Assembly (NCBI GenBank): GCA_016218465.1
Contig: JACREA010000186.1
Coordinates: 1 to 7,483, forward strand
From: Nitrosomonadales bacterium
GTDB lineage: Bacteria; Pseudomonadota; Gammaproteobacteria; Burkholderiales; Gallionellaceae
Direction: 5' to 3'
Length of the DNA: 7,483 bases
A program made the translations under genes and the position numbers. Below the pieces are notes generated by a model, which did not search any database, was not told where the DNA came from, and saw only the letters and a program-made list of their open reading frames with translations. This document shows positions 1 to 6,301 of this stretch, piece by piece. Position 1 is the stretch's first letter. Each line of letters opens with the position of its first letter.

Positions 1-837
1 TCGGCGATGCACATCGCCAAACAATACAAGATCGTTTCGCGAGAATCGCATCGCGAAAATACCGTGATCAATATTGCCGGCATCCCGCTCGGCGGCAAAC
101 AGATTCAGGTGATTGCAGGGCCGTGTTCTGTGGAAACGCAAGAGCAGATGGATTTGTCGGCCAAGTTTGTGCATGAGGCGGGTTGCCGCATGATGCGCGG
201 CGGAGCGTTCAAACCGCGCACCAGCCCGTATGCATTTCAGGGCAAGGGCAAAGAGGGTTTGGACATGTTCCGCAAGGCGGCCGACCCATACAAGTTGCCC
301 ATCGTCACCGAATTGATGGACGTGCGCCAGATCGATGTGTTCATGGAATACGACGTGGACGTGATCCAGATCGGCACGCGCAACATGCAGAATTTCGACC
401 TGCTCAAGGAAGTCGGTCGTATCAACAAGCCGGTGATTCTCAAGCGCGGCATGTCGGCAACCATTTCCGAATGGCTGATGTCGGCGGAATATATCGCGGC
501 AGGCGGCAACCACAACATCATCTTTTGCGAGCGCGGCATCCGCACCTTCGAAACCGCCTATCGCAATGTGCTGGACGTGACCGCGATTCCGGTGCTGAAG
601 AAGGAGACCCACCTGCCGGTGATCGTCGACCCTTCCCACGCGGGCGGCAAGGCGTGGATGGTTCCGGCGCTGTCGCAAGCCGCCATCGCTGCAGGCGCGG
701 ATGGCTTGCTGGTCGAGATGCACCCCAGCCCGTGCGACGCCTGGTGCGACGCGGATCAGGCGCTGACTCCGCAAGAGTTGAAAAAGTTGATGGGCACCCT
801 AGGCGCGATTGCCGGTGCAGTTGGGCGCTCGCTGTAA
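1..837 (+). CDS. aroF: 3-deoxy-7-phosphoheptulonate (DAHP) synthase, type I-beta, 5' end cut by window
   Basis: This cytoplasmic enzyme condenses phosphoenolpyruvate with erythrose 4-phosphate, the first step of the shikimate pathway. The reading frame is open to base 1, so the ATG at 7 is probably internal. The family is about 340 residues with a small N-terminal regulatory domain, and only the end of that domain plus the whole catalytic TIM barrel is visible (276 residues from the ATG). Counting from that ATG, visible motifs are AGPCS (37-41), RGGAFKPRTSPY (64-75), GTRNMQNF (123-130), KRG (146-148), GNHNIIFCERG (167-177), VDPSHAGGK (207-215) and VEMHP (236-240). The expected metal ligands are C40, H211, E237 and D248. 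These motifs separate it from the related KDO-8-P synthase and from E. coli AroG-type enzymes. It lies upstream of tyrA on the same strand, fitting an aromatic amino acid group. The symbol follows common usage for this subfamily and is less certain than the function. Confidence 0.93.
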   Translation, partial: SAMHIAKQYKIVSRESHRENTVINIAGIPLGGKQIQVIAGPCSVETQEQMDLSAKFVHEAGCRMMRGGAFKPRTSPYAFQGKGKEGLDMFRKAADPYKLPIVTELMDVRQIDVFMEYDVDVIQIGTRNMQNFDLLKEVGRINKPVILKRGMSATISEWLMSAEYIAAGGNHNIIFCERGIRTFETAYRNVLDVTAIPVLKKETHLPVIVDPSHAGGKAWMVPALSQAAIAAGADGLLVEMHPSPCDAWCDADQALTPQELKKLMGTLGAIAGAVGRSL

Positions 838-859
838 GAAGATTCGCGTAATAACTTGT

Positions 860-947
860 TTCTACCCCCACCCTGGCACTCCCCCTGCAGGGGGGAGGGA
901 ATCAACCCCTTCCCCCTTGCAGGGGGGAGGTTGGGATGGGGGTAGAA
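860..947. repeat. GC-rich composite inverted repeat between DAHP synthase and tyrA
   Basis: The outer arms are 860-870 (TTCTACCCCCA) and 937-947 (TGGGGGTAGAA), an exact 11-bp inverted repeat. It extends by three more C/G pairs (871-873 with 933-935) past one bulged A at 936. Inside are two similar C-run/G-run palindromes around TGCA, at 881-894 and 912-926. The whole element can fold as one cruciform or as two small hairpins inside a long stem. It resembles REP-like intergenic repeats seen in many proteobacterial genomes. It has no T-tract, so it is not a typical intrinsic terminator, although a strong stem here could attenuate read-through into tyrA. Confidence 0.75.
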
Positions 948-965
948 GCCAACGAGGGACTACCT

Positions 966-1853
966 ATGCCCGATCCACAATTCAAAAAAATTATCATCTT
1001 CGGCGTCGGCCTGATCGGTGGCTCGTTTTCGCTGGCGCTTGCTCGTGCAAAGGCAGTAGAAAAAGGCGGCCTTATTGGTTTTAGCAGAACTGCTACTTAT
1101 CAAAAGAAGAGTGCCGTTCTTCAGCGGATAGTTGACCACTCAGGAACACAAGAGGATTTGACAGGCAAACTAAATGGAGCTGATTTAATCTTGTTGGCGG
1201 TTCCTGTTGGGCAAACGGCGGATGTATTGAAATTGATTAAGCCGCATCTAGGTAAAGATACGATTATCACAGATGCAGGAAGCACTAAATCTGATGTGGT
1301 CGCGGCGGCTCGTTCCGTATTGGGAGATAAAGTTAATCAGTTTGTCCCCGGGCATCCAATTGCAGGTGCCGAACTGTCAGGGCCTGAGGCGGCTACTGCC
1401 GATCTATATCAAGGCAAGAAAGTGGTTTTGACCCCGCTGCCGGAAAATTCGAAAGATGCCATTGCGCGAGTGCGCAAGGCATGGGAGCTTTGCGGCGCAG
1501 TGGTGAGCGAACTGACTGCGCAACAGCACGATACAGTTTTTGCTGCGGTGAGCCACCTGCCGCACCTGCTTTCGTTTGCGCTGGTGCACGACCTGGCGCA
1601 ACGCGACAACCGCGACCAGCTGCTTTCCTTTGCTGCGAGCGGTTTCCGCGATTTCACCCGCATCGCGGCAAGCTCTCCGGAAATGTGGCGCGACATTTGT
1701 CTGGCGAATCGCGAAGCACTGTTAAAAGAAATGCAAATCTACATTGCCGAGTTGAACCGGATGAGTGCGGCGCTTGCAGCGGGCGATGCGGAGCAACTCG
1801 AAAAGACTTTCCGCACAGCGCACGAATTGCGCGCCGGCTGGACAGAAAAATAA
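966..1853 (+). CDS. tyrA: Prephenate dehydrogenase (TyrA), 295 aa
   Basis: It oxidatively decarboxylates prephenate to 4-hydroxyphenylpyruvate with NAD(P), the committed step to tyrosine, in the cytoplasm. The N-terminal Rossmann domain carries GVGLIGG (13-19) and DAGSTK (103-108). Substrate-site motifs are GHPIAG (129-134), SHLPH (196-200) and GFRDFTRIAASSPEMW (226-241), the last in the helical dimerisation domain. There is no chorismate mutase or ACT domain, so this is a monofunctional enzyme of usual length. I chose the ATG at 966 because GAGGGA (954-959) sits six bases upstream and the NAD fold starts about ten residues in. An in-frame ATG at 936 lies inside the palindromic repeat and would add ten unlikely residues. 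Bases of roughly 1060-1420 are distinctly AT-richer than the rest of the gene. The next gene starts eight bases after the stop. Confidence 0.95.
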   Translation: MPDPQFKKIIIFGVGLIGGSFSLALARAKAVEKGGLIGFSRTATYQKKSAVLQRIVDHSGTQEDLTGKLNGADLILLAVPVGQTADVLKLIKPHLGKDTIITDAGSTKSDVVAAARSVLGDKVNQFVPGHPIAGAELSGPEAATADLYQGKKVVLTPLPENSKDAIARVRKAWELCGAVVSELTAQQHDTVFAAVSHLPHLLSFALVHDLAQRDNRDQLLSFAASGFRDFTRIAASSPEMWRDICLANREALLKEMQIYIAELNRMSAALAAGDAEQLEKTFRTAHELRAGWTEK

Positions 1854-1861
1854 AGATATAA

Positions 1862-3535
1862 ATGGGCCGCATTTCGAACAAGCAAATCTGGCTGCTGGTC
1901 ATTGTCTTCGCAGTGATATGGTTCTCAAATCTCGAATACCGCAAACTGATCAAGCCGGATGAAGGCCGTTATGCCGAGATTCCTCGCGAGATGGTGGTGA
2001 GCGGGGATTGGGTTACACCACGTTTGAACGACCTCAAATATTTTGAGAAGCCCCCGCTGCAATATTGGGCGACAGCCGCTGCCTACACCGTGTTCGGCGA
2101 GCATCAATGGACCTCGCGCCTGTGGACCGGGTTGACCGGCTTTGCCGGCATTCTGCTGGTGTGGTTCGCCGGGACGCGTTTGTTCGGGCGCGAGGCAGCG
2201 GGTTATGCCGCGACGTTGCTGGGCAGCAGCTTTTTGTATGCTGCGATGGGGCATCTCAATACGCTGGATATGGGCGTGACGTTTTTTATCACGCTGGGCA
2301 TCCTGGCTTTGTTGCTGGCCCAGACACAGACGGATAACAAAAAACAGCGCAACTGGATGTTACTGGCATGGGCGGGAATGGCGCTGGCTGTGTTGAGCAA
2401 GGGATTGATGGGGCTGGTGTTGCCGGGCGCCGCGTTGTTCATTTATATGGTTGTGCAGCGTGATCTTTCCGTGCTCAGGCGTATGCATTGGTTGCCCGGA
2501 TTGACGGTGTTCTTTCTGATTACCGCTCCGTGGTTCTATCTGGTGATGAAAGCCAATCCGGAATTCTTTGAACGCTTTTTCATCTACGAGCATTACACCC
2601 GGTTCACCACCAAGCAGCATGGGCGTTATCAGCCATGGCATTACTTTATTCCGATCCTGCTGGCCGGCATGTTGCCGTGGGCCGGGTTGATGCTGGATAC
2701 TCTATGGAAATACGCTTTCGGCAGGAAGCCGGGGCGTGACAGTAAATTGTCAGGCAATGCTTTCAATGCAGAACGCTTCCTGCTGATATGGATTGTATTC
2801 GTCTTTGTGTTTTTTTCGATGTCCGGTTCCAAACTGCCATCCTATCTGCTGCCGATGTTCCCTTCATTGGCTCTTTTAATGGGAAAGCGTCTGGTTGATA
2901 TGCATCCGCGCAGGCTGTTCTGGGCCATCAGCCCGATCTTGCCTTTGGCTTTGCTGGCATTGGCTTTTGCGCCTTTTACCGCAAGGCTGGCGGACACACC
3001 GTTAGAAACACAGGTATATGGCGAATATGCTTATTGGCTGGTAGCCGCATTTCTGCTTTGGGTGCTGGGTGTGATTGGCGCGCTGATTTTGCTGCGCCGC
3101 TCGAGCGTTAAGGAACCCAAGCTGGTGGCTGTTCTGGTTCTTGCATTCAGCTTTCTGATTGCCTCCCAGCTTGGCACATCCGGTTACAACACCATAGCCA
3201 AAGAGCGCTCCTCATACTTCATCGCGGATGCGATACGTCCATACGTCAAGGCGGACGTACCATTTTATTCGATCGCCACCTACGATCAGACTTTGCCGTT
3301 TTATTTGAAGCACACTTTTATTCTGGTGCAATACCAGGACGAGATGGATTTCGGTATCAAGCAGGAACCGGAGCGCTGGATACCCGACATCGCCGCTTTC
3401 GCGAAGGTTTGGCAGGCCCAGCCGGCAGCGCTGGCGATCACGCCGGTAGATATTTTCCCGCAATTCAAGCAATTGAATTTAGACATGAAGATCATTTATG
3501 AAGATACGCTGTATGTTGTGGTGAGCAAACCATGA
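1862..3535 (+). CDS. arnT: ArnT-like glycosyltransferase (GT83/PMT superfamily), lipid A aminoarabinose transferase family
   Basis: ArnT-family enzymes are inner-membrane proteins that move 4-amino-4-deoxy-L-arabinose from undecaprenyl phosphate to lipid A on the periplasmic face, lowering its negative charge. This 557-residue protein matches the family length (about 550). After a first membrane helix (about 8-24) comes the diagnostic first periplasmic loop: KPDEGRYAEIPREM (31-44), SGDWVTPRLN (47-56) and KYFEKPPLQYW (59-69), which hold the expected catalytic and lipid-phosphate-binding acidic and basic residues. About a dozen hydrophobic segments follow, with SKGLMGLVLPG and LPWAGLM between them, and a C-terminal soluble domain of about 120 residues. 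It starts eight bases after the tyrA stop with only a weak purine stretch (AAAG) as ribosome site, which suggests translational coupling or a shared transcript. Exact sugar specificity cannot be read from sequence; other 4-amino sugars or other lipid acceptors are possible. Confidence 0.88.
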   Translation: MGRISNKQIWLLVIVFAVIWFSNLEYRKLIKPDEGRYAEIPREMVVSGDWVTPRLNDLKYFEKPPLQYWATAAAYTVFGEHQWTSRLWTGLTGFAGILLVWFAGTRLFGREAAGYAATLLGSSFLYAAMGHLNTLDMGVTFFITLGILALLLAQTQTDNKKQRNWMLLAWAGMALAVLSKGLMGLVLPGAALFIYMVVQRDLSVLRRMHWLPGLTVFFLITAPWFYLVMKANPEFFERFFIYEHYTRFTTKQHGRYQPWHYFIPILLAGMLPWAGLMLDTLWKYAFGRKPGRDSKLSGNAFNAERFLLIWIVFVFVFFSMSGSKLPSYLLPMFPSLALLMGKRLVDMHPRRLFWAISPILPLALLALAFAPFTARLADTPLETQVYGEYAYWLVAAFLLWVLGVIGALILLRRSSVKEPKLVAVLVLAFSFLIASQLGTSGYNTIAKERSSYFIADAIRPYVKADVPFYSIATYDQTLPFYLKHTFILVQYQDEMDFGIKQEPERWIPDIAAFAKVWQAQPAALAITPVDIFPQFKQLNLDMKIIYEDTLYVVVSKP

Positions 3536-3561
3536 GGTTAGTATCACACATGATATTTCTC

Positions 3562-3567
3562 AGGAGG
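3562..3567 (+). promoter_or_regulatory. Strong Shine-Dalgarno AGGAGG for the SMR-type gene
   Basis: AGGAGG lies five bases before the ATG at 3573. It fixes that start and contrasts with the weak sites before the ArnT-like and ArnB-like genes, so this small membrane protein may be translated more strongly than its neighbours. Confidence 0.8.
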
Positions 3568-3572
3568 TTCAA

Positions 3573-3944
3573 ATGAACTTGATCAGCTTCGGTCTCATTT
3601 TCACCGGCGTGATGCTCAACGCTGCCGCGCAGATACTGATGAAGGCGGGCACGAACAGCATCGGCTTTTTCGAGTTCAGTGTTGAGAACATTCTGCCCAT
3701 CGGCTGGAAGCTGGCAACTGAATGGCACATCATCGCAGCGCTGTTCTGTTATGCGCTGAGCGTGGTGATCTGGATACTCGCGTTGTCGCGCGTGCCGGTC
3801 AGCATCGCCTTTCCGATGTTGTCCATGGCTTATGTGGTGAATGCCATGGCAGCATGGTATCTGCTTAATGAAGCCTTCAATCCAACCAAACTGGCAGGCA
3901 TGGGGGTGATTATTCTGGGTGTCATCATTATTTCGCGGGCATAA
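3573..3944 (+). CDS. Small four-helix SMR/EamA-type membrane protein, ArnE/ArnF-like flippase subunit
   Basis: This 123-residue protein is hydrophobic, with four predicted membrane segments at about 4-24, 50-70, 75-97 and 104-122. That is the layout of the small multidrug resistance fold and of the ArnE (about 111 aa) and ArnF (about 128 aa) subunits that flip undecaprenyl-phosphate-aminoarabinose to the periplasmic face. The first helix has LNAAAQILMK (15-24) in place of the glutamate-bearing motif of multidrug SMR pumps, which favours the flippase-like branch. Helix three carries RVPVSIAFPMLSMAY, the family's conserved turn. It starts 37 bases after the ArnT-like gene, in the same direction, behind a strong Shine-Dalgarno. 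Only one such gene is seen, whereas E. coli uses two. It may work as a homodimer, or a partner may be encoded elsewhere. A generic EamA-type transporter remains possible. Confidence 0.72.
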   Translation: MNLISFGLIFTGVMLNAAAQILMKAGTNSIGFFEFSVENILPIGWKLATEWHIIAALFCYALSVVIWILALSRVPVSIAFPMLSMAYVVNAMAAWYLLNEAFNPTKLAGMGVIILGVIIISRA

Positions 3945-3973
3945 AGCCAATGCTATTCACCGAACCGTTCGTG

Positions 3974-4021
3974 CTGACCCTTCGACTTTGCTCAGGACTA
4001 AAGGCAATGTCGAAGCATCAG
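3974..4021. repeat. REP-like imperfect stem-loop between the SMR-type gene and the ArnB-like gene
   Basis: Arms 3974-3991 and 4004-4021 pair at 15 of 18 positions around a 12-base loop. The core TTCGAC/GTCGAA and the preceding CCGTTCGTGCTGA (3965-3977) recall a dispersed intergenic repeat common in proteobacteria, here in a degenerate copy. It lies in the 114-base gap before the aminotransferase gene. With no T-tract it is a poor intrinsic terminator, but it may separate or stabilise the two parts of the transcript. Confidence 0.55.
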
Positions 4022-4058
4022 TCAGAATGGATGTAGGAATTCTTTAACGGATATATCC

Positions 4059-5177
4059 ATGAATACTTTTTTACCGTTCTCCAAACCCACCATAGATGAA
4101 GCCACCATCGCCTCGGTAGTGGATGTGCTGCGTTCCGGCTGGATCACCAGCGGACCCAAGGTGCAGGAATTCGAGAAAAAACTATCAGAATACTTCGGCG
4201 GACGTCCGGTGCGCACCTTCAACTCCGGCACCTGCACGATGGAAATTGCCCTGCGTATTGCGGGCATTGGTGCGGGTGATGAAGTCATCACCACGCCGAT
4301 TTCGTGGGTGGCTACCGCCAATGTGATTATTGAAGTGGGCGCGACGCCGGTGTTTGCCGACATCGATCCAATCACGCGCAACATCGATCTGGACAAGCTG
4401 GAAGCGGCGATCACACCGCGCACCAAGGCCATCATCCCGGTCTATCTGGCGGGCAAGCCGGTGGATATGGACAGGCTGTATGCGATAGCCAGGAAGCACA
4501 AACTGCGTGTGGTCGAAGATGCAGCGCAAGCCATCGGTTCGTCATGGCATGGCAAGCCCATCGGCTCGTTCGGAGATTTCGTCTCATTCAGCTTTCAGGC
4601 CAACAAAAACATCACCACCTCCGAAGGCGGCTGTCTGGTGCTGAACAACGCCGAGGAAGCCACGCTCGCCGAAAAGTATCGCCTGCAAGGCGTGACGCGC
4701 AGTGGCTGGGACGGCATCGAGGTGGATGTGCTGGGCGGCAAATACAACATGACCGATGTCGCCGCCGCGATCGGCTTGGGCCAGTTTTCAAAATTGAATG
4801 ACATCACCGCACAGCGGCGCAAACTGGCGCGGCATTATTTCGCTACGCTTGGAAAAGATTTCGAGGCGCAAACTGGCGCACAATTGCCTCCTGCCGATTT
4901 CGAGTCTACCAACTGGCACCTGTTTCAGATCGTGCTGCCGGAGCGCATCAAACGCGCCGATTTCATGGCGAAAATGAAAGACAGGAACATCGGCGTCGGC
5001 TATCACTATGCGCCTATCCACCTGTTCAAACTGTATCGCGCGCTAGGCTTCAGGGAAGGCATGTTCCCGGTCGCCGAGCGCGTTGGCAAACAGATCGTCT
5101 CGTTGCCGATGTTCTACGCGATGAATGAGGCGGATGTTGAGCGGACTTGTAAGGCGATGCGCGAGGTGTTGGGGTAG
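4059..5177 (+). CDS. arnB: DegT/DnrJ/EryC1/StrS PLP-dependent sugar aminotransferase, ArnB-like
   Basis: ArnB transfers an amino group from glutamate to UDP-4-keto-pentose, giving UDP-4-amino-4-deoxy-L-arabinose in the cytoplasm. This 372-residue protein has the family length (E. coli ArnB is about 380). Visible features are FLPFSKP at the N-terminus, GWITSGPK (27-34), NSGT (55-58) for cofactor phosphate binding, EVITTPISWVATAN (75-88), ITPRTKAIIPVYLAG (118-132) and VEDAAQAIG (152-160) with D154 facing the PLP ring nitrogen. FQANKNITTSEGG follows, in which K183 is the expected Schiff-base lysine. GGKYNMTDVAAAIG (228-241) and GVGYHYAPIH are further family motifs. Many DegT paralogues act on other NDP-4-keto sugars. 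The ArnB assignment rests on the F-KNIT-EGG context and on adjacency to ArnT- and ArnE/F-like genes. Its ribosome site is weak (GGAT, about seven bases upstream) and a palindrome lies before it. Confidence 0.8.
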   Translation: MNTFLPFSKPTIDEATIASVVDVLRSGWITSGPKVQEFEKKLSEYFGGRPVRTFNSGTCTMEIALRIAGIGAGDEVITTPISWVATANVIIEVGATPVFADIDPITRNIDLDKLEAAITPRTKAIIPVYLAGKPVDMDRLYAIARKHKLRVVEDAAQAIGSSWHGKPIGSFGDFVSFSFQANKNITTSEGGCLVLNNAEEATLAEKYRLQGVTRSGWDGIEVDVLGGKYNMTDVAAAIGLGQFSKLNDITAQRRKLARHYFATLGKDFEAQTGAQLPPADFESTNWHLFQIVLPERIKRADFMAKMKDRNIGVGYHYAPIHLFKLYRALGFREGMFPVAERVGKQIVSLPMFYAMNEADVERTCKAMREVLG

Positions 5178-5230
5178 GGCGCAACGCATAGCGGTTGAGC
5201 CGGACGATTCATGCGGCGGATCGCCTGCAT
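5178..5230. terminator. Two short hairpins between convergent genes, possible bidirectional terminator
   Basis: Immediately after the arnB-like stop, 5178-5185 pairs with 5194-5201 (seven of eight). Then 5211-5218 pairs with 5222-5230 around a GAT loop with one bulged T. They lie between this gene and the oppositely oriented unknown gene ending at 5243, where transcripts converge. Neither hairpin is followed by a T-tract, so a termination role is an inference from position, and a REP-like repeat is an equal alternative. Confidence 0.35.
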
Positions 5231-5242
5231 CCACTACGCTGG

Positions 5243-5674
5243 CTAATTAGGAAGCGCAGGTATCTTGTCGCATGCTGGTGGCTCGTCCAGCCTCAAGCTA
5301 CCGACTCCCCATTTTCTATGCTTTTTTTCCAGAGCCATCACTACCACGGGGGATTTTGAAGCCTCATCAACTACTGTCTCTAATACCACCAACTCCGGGC
5401 GTGGTTTAGTCGTGTCATACCACTCTCCCCATGCGTTTGCCTCGATGTTTCTATAGATAATATGGAACGGTCTGGCTGCCTTTGTGACAACCACTACCCG
5501 TCCAGACCATTCGAGGCCATTCAGCTTGTCAATGTCTGTTATCTCTTTCAGCGGTTGAACCCCCACATGGGGTTCGAGAAGTTGGTATAGATTTGCGAGA
5601 CCATCCAAATGGGCTACCTCTATAGCCGCTGTCATTGTAGCCGCCGCATAGCTGAACAAAAAGGGCACCATCAC
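5243..5674 (-). CDS. Unrecognised protein, possibly the 3' remnant of a disrupted gene
   Basis: I do not recognise this family. From a GTG at 5674 the frame gives 143 residues with no signal peptide and no clear membrane helix beyond a mildly hydrophobic start. The central part (IEVAHLDGLANLYQLLEP, then WSGRVVVVTKAARPFHIIYRN) alternates helix-like and strand-like segments and looks like a real soluble domain. The N-terminus is doubtful. No good Shine-Dalgarno precedes the GTG. Another reading frame upstream (about 5755 to 5620 on this strand) also looks coding, with YKLKTTETKEALAFATDY and then GALFVQLCGGYNDSG, but it has no start and runs into the hairpin element. One reading is a gene whose 5' part was broken by that element and then frameshifted near 5620. 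Base use is more AT-rich than in prfB. It is convergent with the arnB-like gene and lies downstream of the MntA-like gene. Confidence 0.45.
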   Translation of the reverse strand: MMVPFLFSYAAATMTAAIEVAHLDGLANLYQLLEPHVGVQPLKEITDIDKLNGLEWSGRVVVVTKAARPFHIIYRNIEANAWGEWYDTTKPRPELVVLETVVDEASKSPVVVMALEKKHRKWGVGSLRLDEPPACDKIPALPN

Positions 5675-5753
5675 AACGTGACAAATGCGACTTAACGTAA
5701 TCAGTTGCGAAAGCCAACGCTTCTTTTGTTTCTGTAGTTTTTAACTTGTATTC

Positions 5754-5772
5754 CCCGCGCTCTTGGCGCGGG
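5754..5772. repeat. REP-like hairpin 1 (7-bp stem, TCTTG loop)
   Basis: Arms CCCGCGC (5754-5760) and GCGCGGG (5766-5772) pair exactly around the loop TCTTG (CAAGA on the - strand). The loop and the outer CCCCG..CGGG frame are shared with a second hairpin whose loop starts 75 bases further on. It lacks a downstream T-tract on either strand, so I read it as a repeat element rather than a terminator. Confidence 0.7.
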
Positions 5773-5798
5773 ACAACACGATTTTGACTTTAAGCGTA

Positions 5799-5865
5799 GC
5801 TCGCCGATTTTGTTTTTCTGCGCCTATCCCCGTGGTCTTGCCACGGGGATAGGCGCAGGGCGAGC
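5799..5865. repeat. REP-like hairpin 2: perfect 18-bp stem with TCTTG loop, plus outer 7-bp arms
   Basis: The arms 5818-5835 and 5841-5858 are perfect 18-base complements around the loop TCTTG (5836-5840). Directly outside, GCTCGCC (5799-5805) pairs with GGCGAGC (5859-5865), with a 12-base T-rich bulge (5806-5817) on one side only. The result is a nested, asymmetric structure far stronger than expected by chance. Between 5675 and 5961 no gene is convincing; this element and hairpin 1 are the main content. Confidence 0.8.
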
Positions 5866-5961
5866 GAAGCAAATTTATTTCAGATAGGGCGACCTTGCTC
5901 TTGGGCTGGTGTATACGATTTGCACTGGTAAGGTGTCTGTCATTTTTTCTTTGTTTTGATT

Positions 5962-6294
5962 TCACTTTTTTACCTCCTGCACCACCACATGCGCCCGCTC
6001 GATCTCGCGGTGAAAACTTGCCGGGATGCGCGCCCAATCCATGATGTCCACGCGGATTGGCAGGTTGCTTTCGGTGAAGGCTTCCTTGAGGTCATACAGC
6101 GCGCTGCTTTCTTCTTGCAGGTTTTGCGGGTTGCGCAGCACGAGGTCGAGGTCGCTGGCTTCGTGGCCGCTGCCGGTGACGCGGCTGCCGTAGGCCCAGA
6201 CTTCTGTGAGTGGTACGTGGGTGCGGAGCAGAGCCTTGACCTGTTCCAGATATTTTTGCGGCAAGTCGAGCGAGATGGTTGGGGACGCAGGCAT
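5962..6294 (-). CDS. MNT-type nucleotidyltransferase, MntA-like antitoxin (110 aa)
   Basis: This small protein is a minimal nucleotidyltransferase of the type paired with HEPN toxins. In the studied MntA/HepT pair the enzyme transfers AMP from ATP onto the toxin and silences its RNase activity. The ATG at 6294 gives 110 residues, typical of the family. VWAYGSRVTGSGHEASDLDL (32-51) contains the full GSX10DXD motif, with G36, S37, D48 and D50. RVDIMDW (81-87) supplies the likely third catalytic aspartate, D83, so the active site looks intact. A longer frame runs upstream of the ATG, but it overlaps the HEPN gene and is low-complexity, so I reject it. The gene follows the HEPN remnant by seven bases on the same strand, the usual operon order. 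Since the toxin partner is broken, this may be an orphan antitoxin. Confidence 0.85.
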   Translation of the reverse strand: MPASPTISLDLPQKYLEQVKALLRTHVPLTEVWAYGSRVTGSGHEASDLDLVLRNPQNLQEESSALYDLKEAFTESNLPIRVDIMDWARIPASFHREIERAHVVVQEVKK

Positions 6295-6301
6295 GGCGGC
6301 G

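Noticed and set aside
7..9. ATG at 7 as the true DAHP synthase start
   Set aside because: The frame is open to the window edge and the family has an N-terminal domain that would lie upstream; the gene is simply cut.
183..851. 222-residue frame overlapping DAHP synthase
   Set aside because: It is an Arg/His/Gln-rich out-of-frame reading typical of GC-rich coding DNA, entirely covered by the real gene.
936..965. Longer TyrA start at ATG 936
   Set aside because: It lies in the palindromic repeat, lacks a convincing ribosome site, and adds ten residues before a normal N-terminus; ATG 966 has GAGGGA at good spacing.
4022..4435. 137-residue reading frame opposite the ArnB-like gene
   Set aside because: It is antisense to a well-supported gene with conserved motifs and has no recognisable features.
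5753..5848. CRISPR-like repeat pair
   Set aside because: Only two copies, differing within the stem, with no regular spacer array and no cas genes.
5754..5865. Hairpins as intrinsic terminators
   Set aside because: No T-tract follows either stem on either strand; the T-run at 5813-5817 precedes the second stem on the + strand, so on the - strand an A-run follows it.
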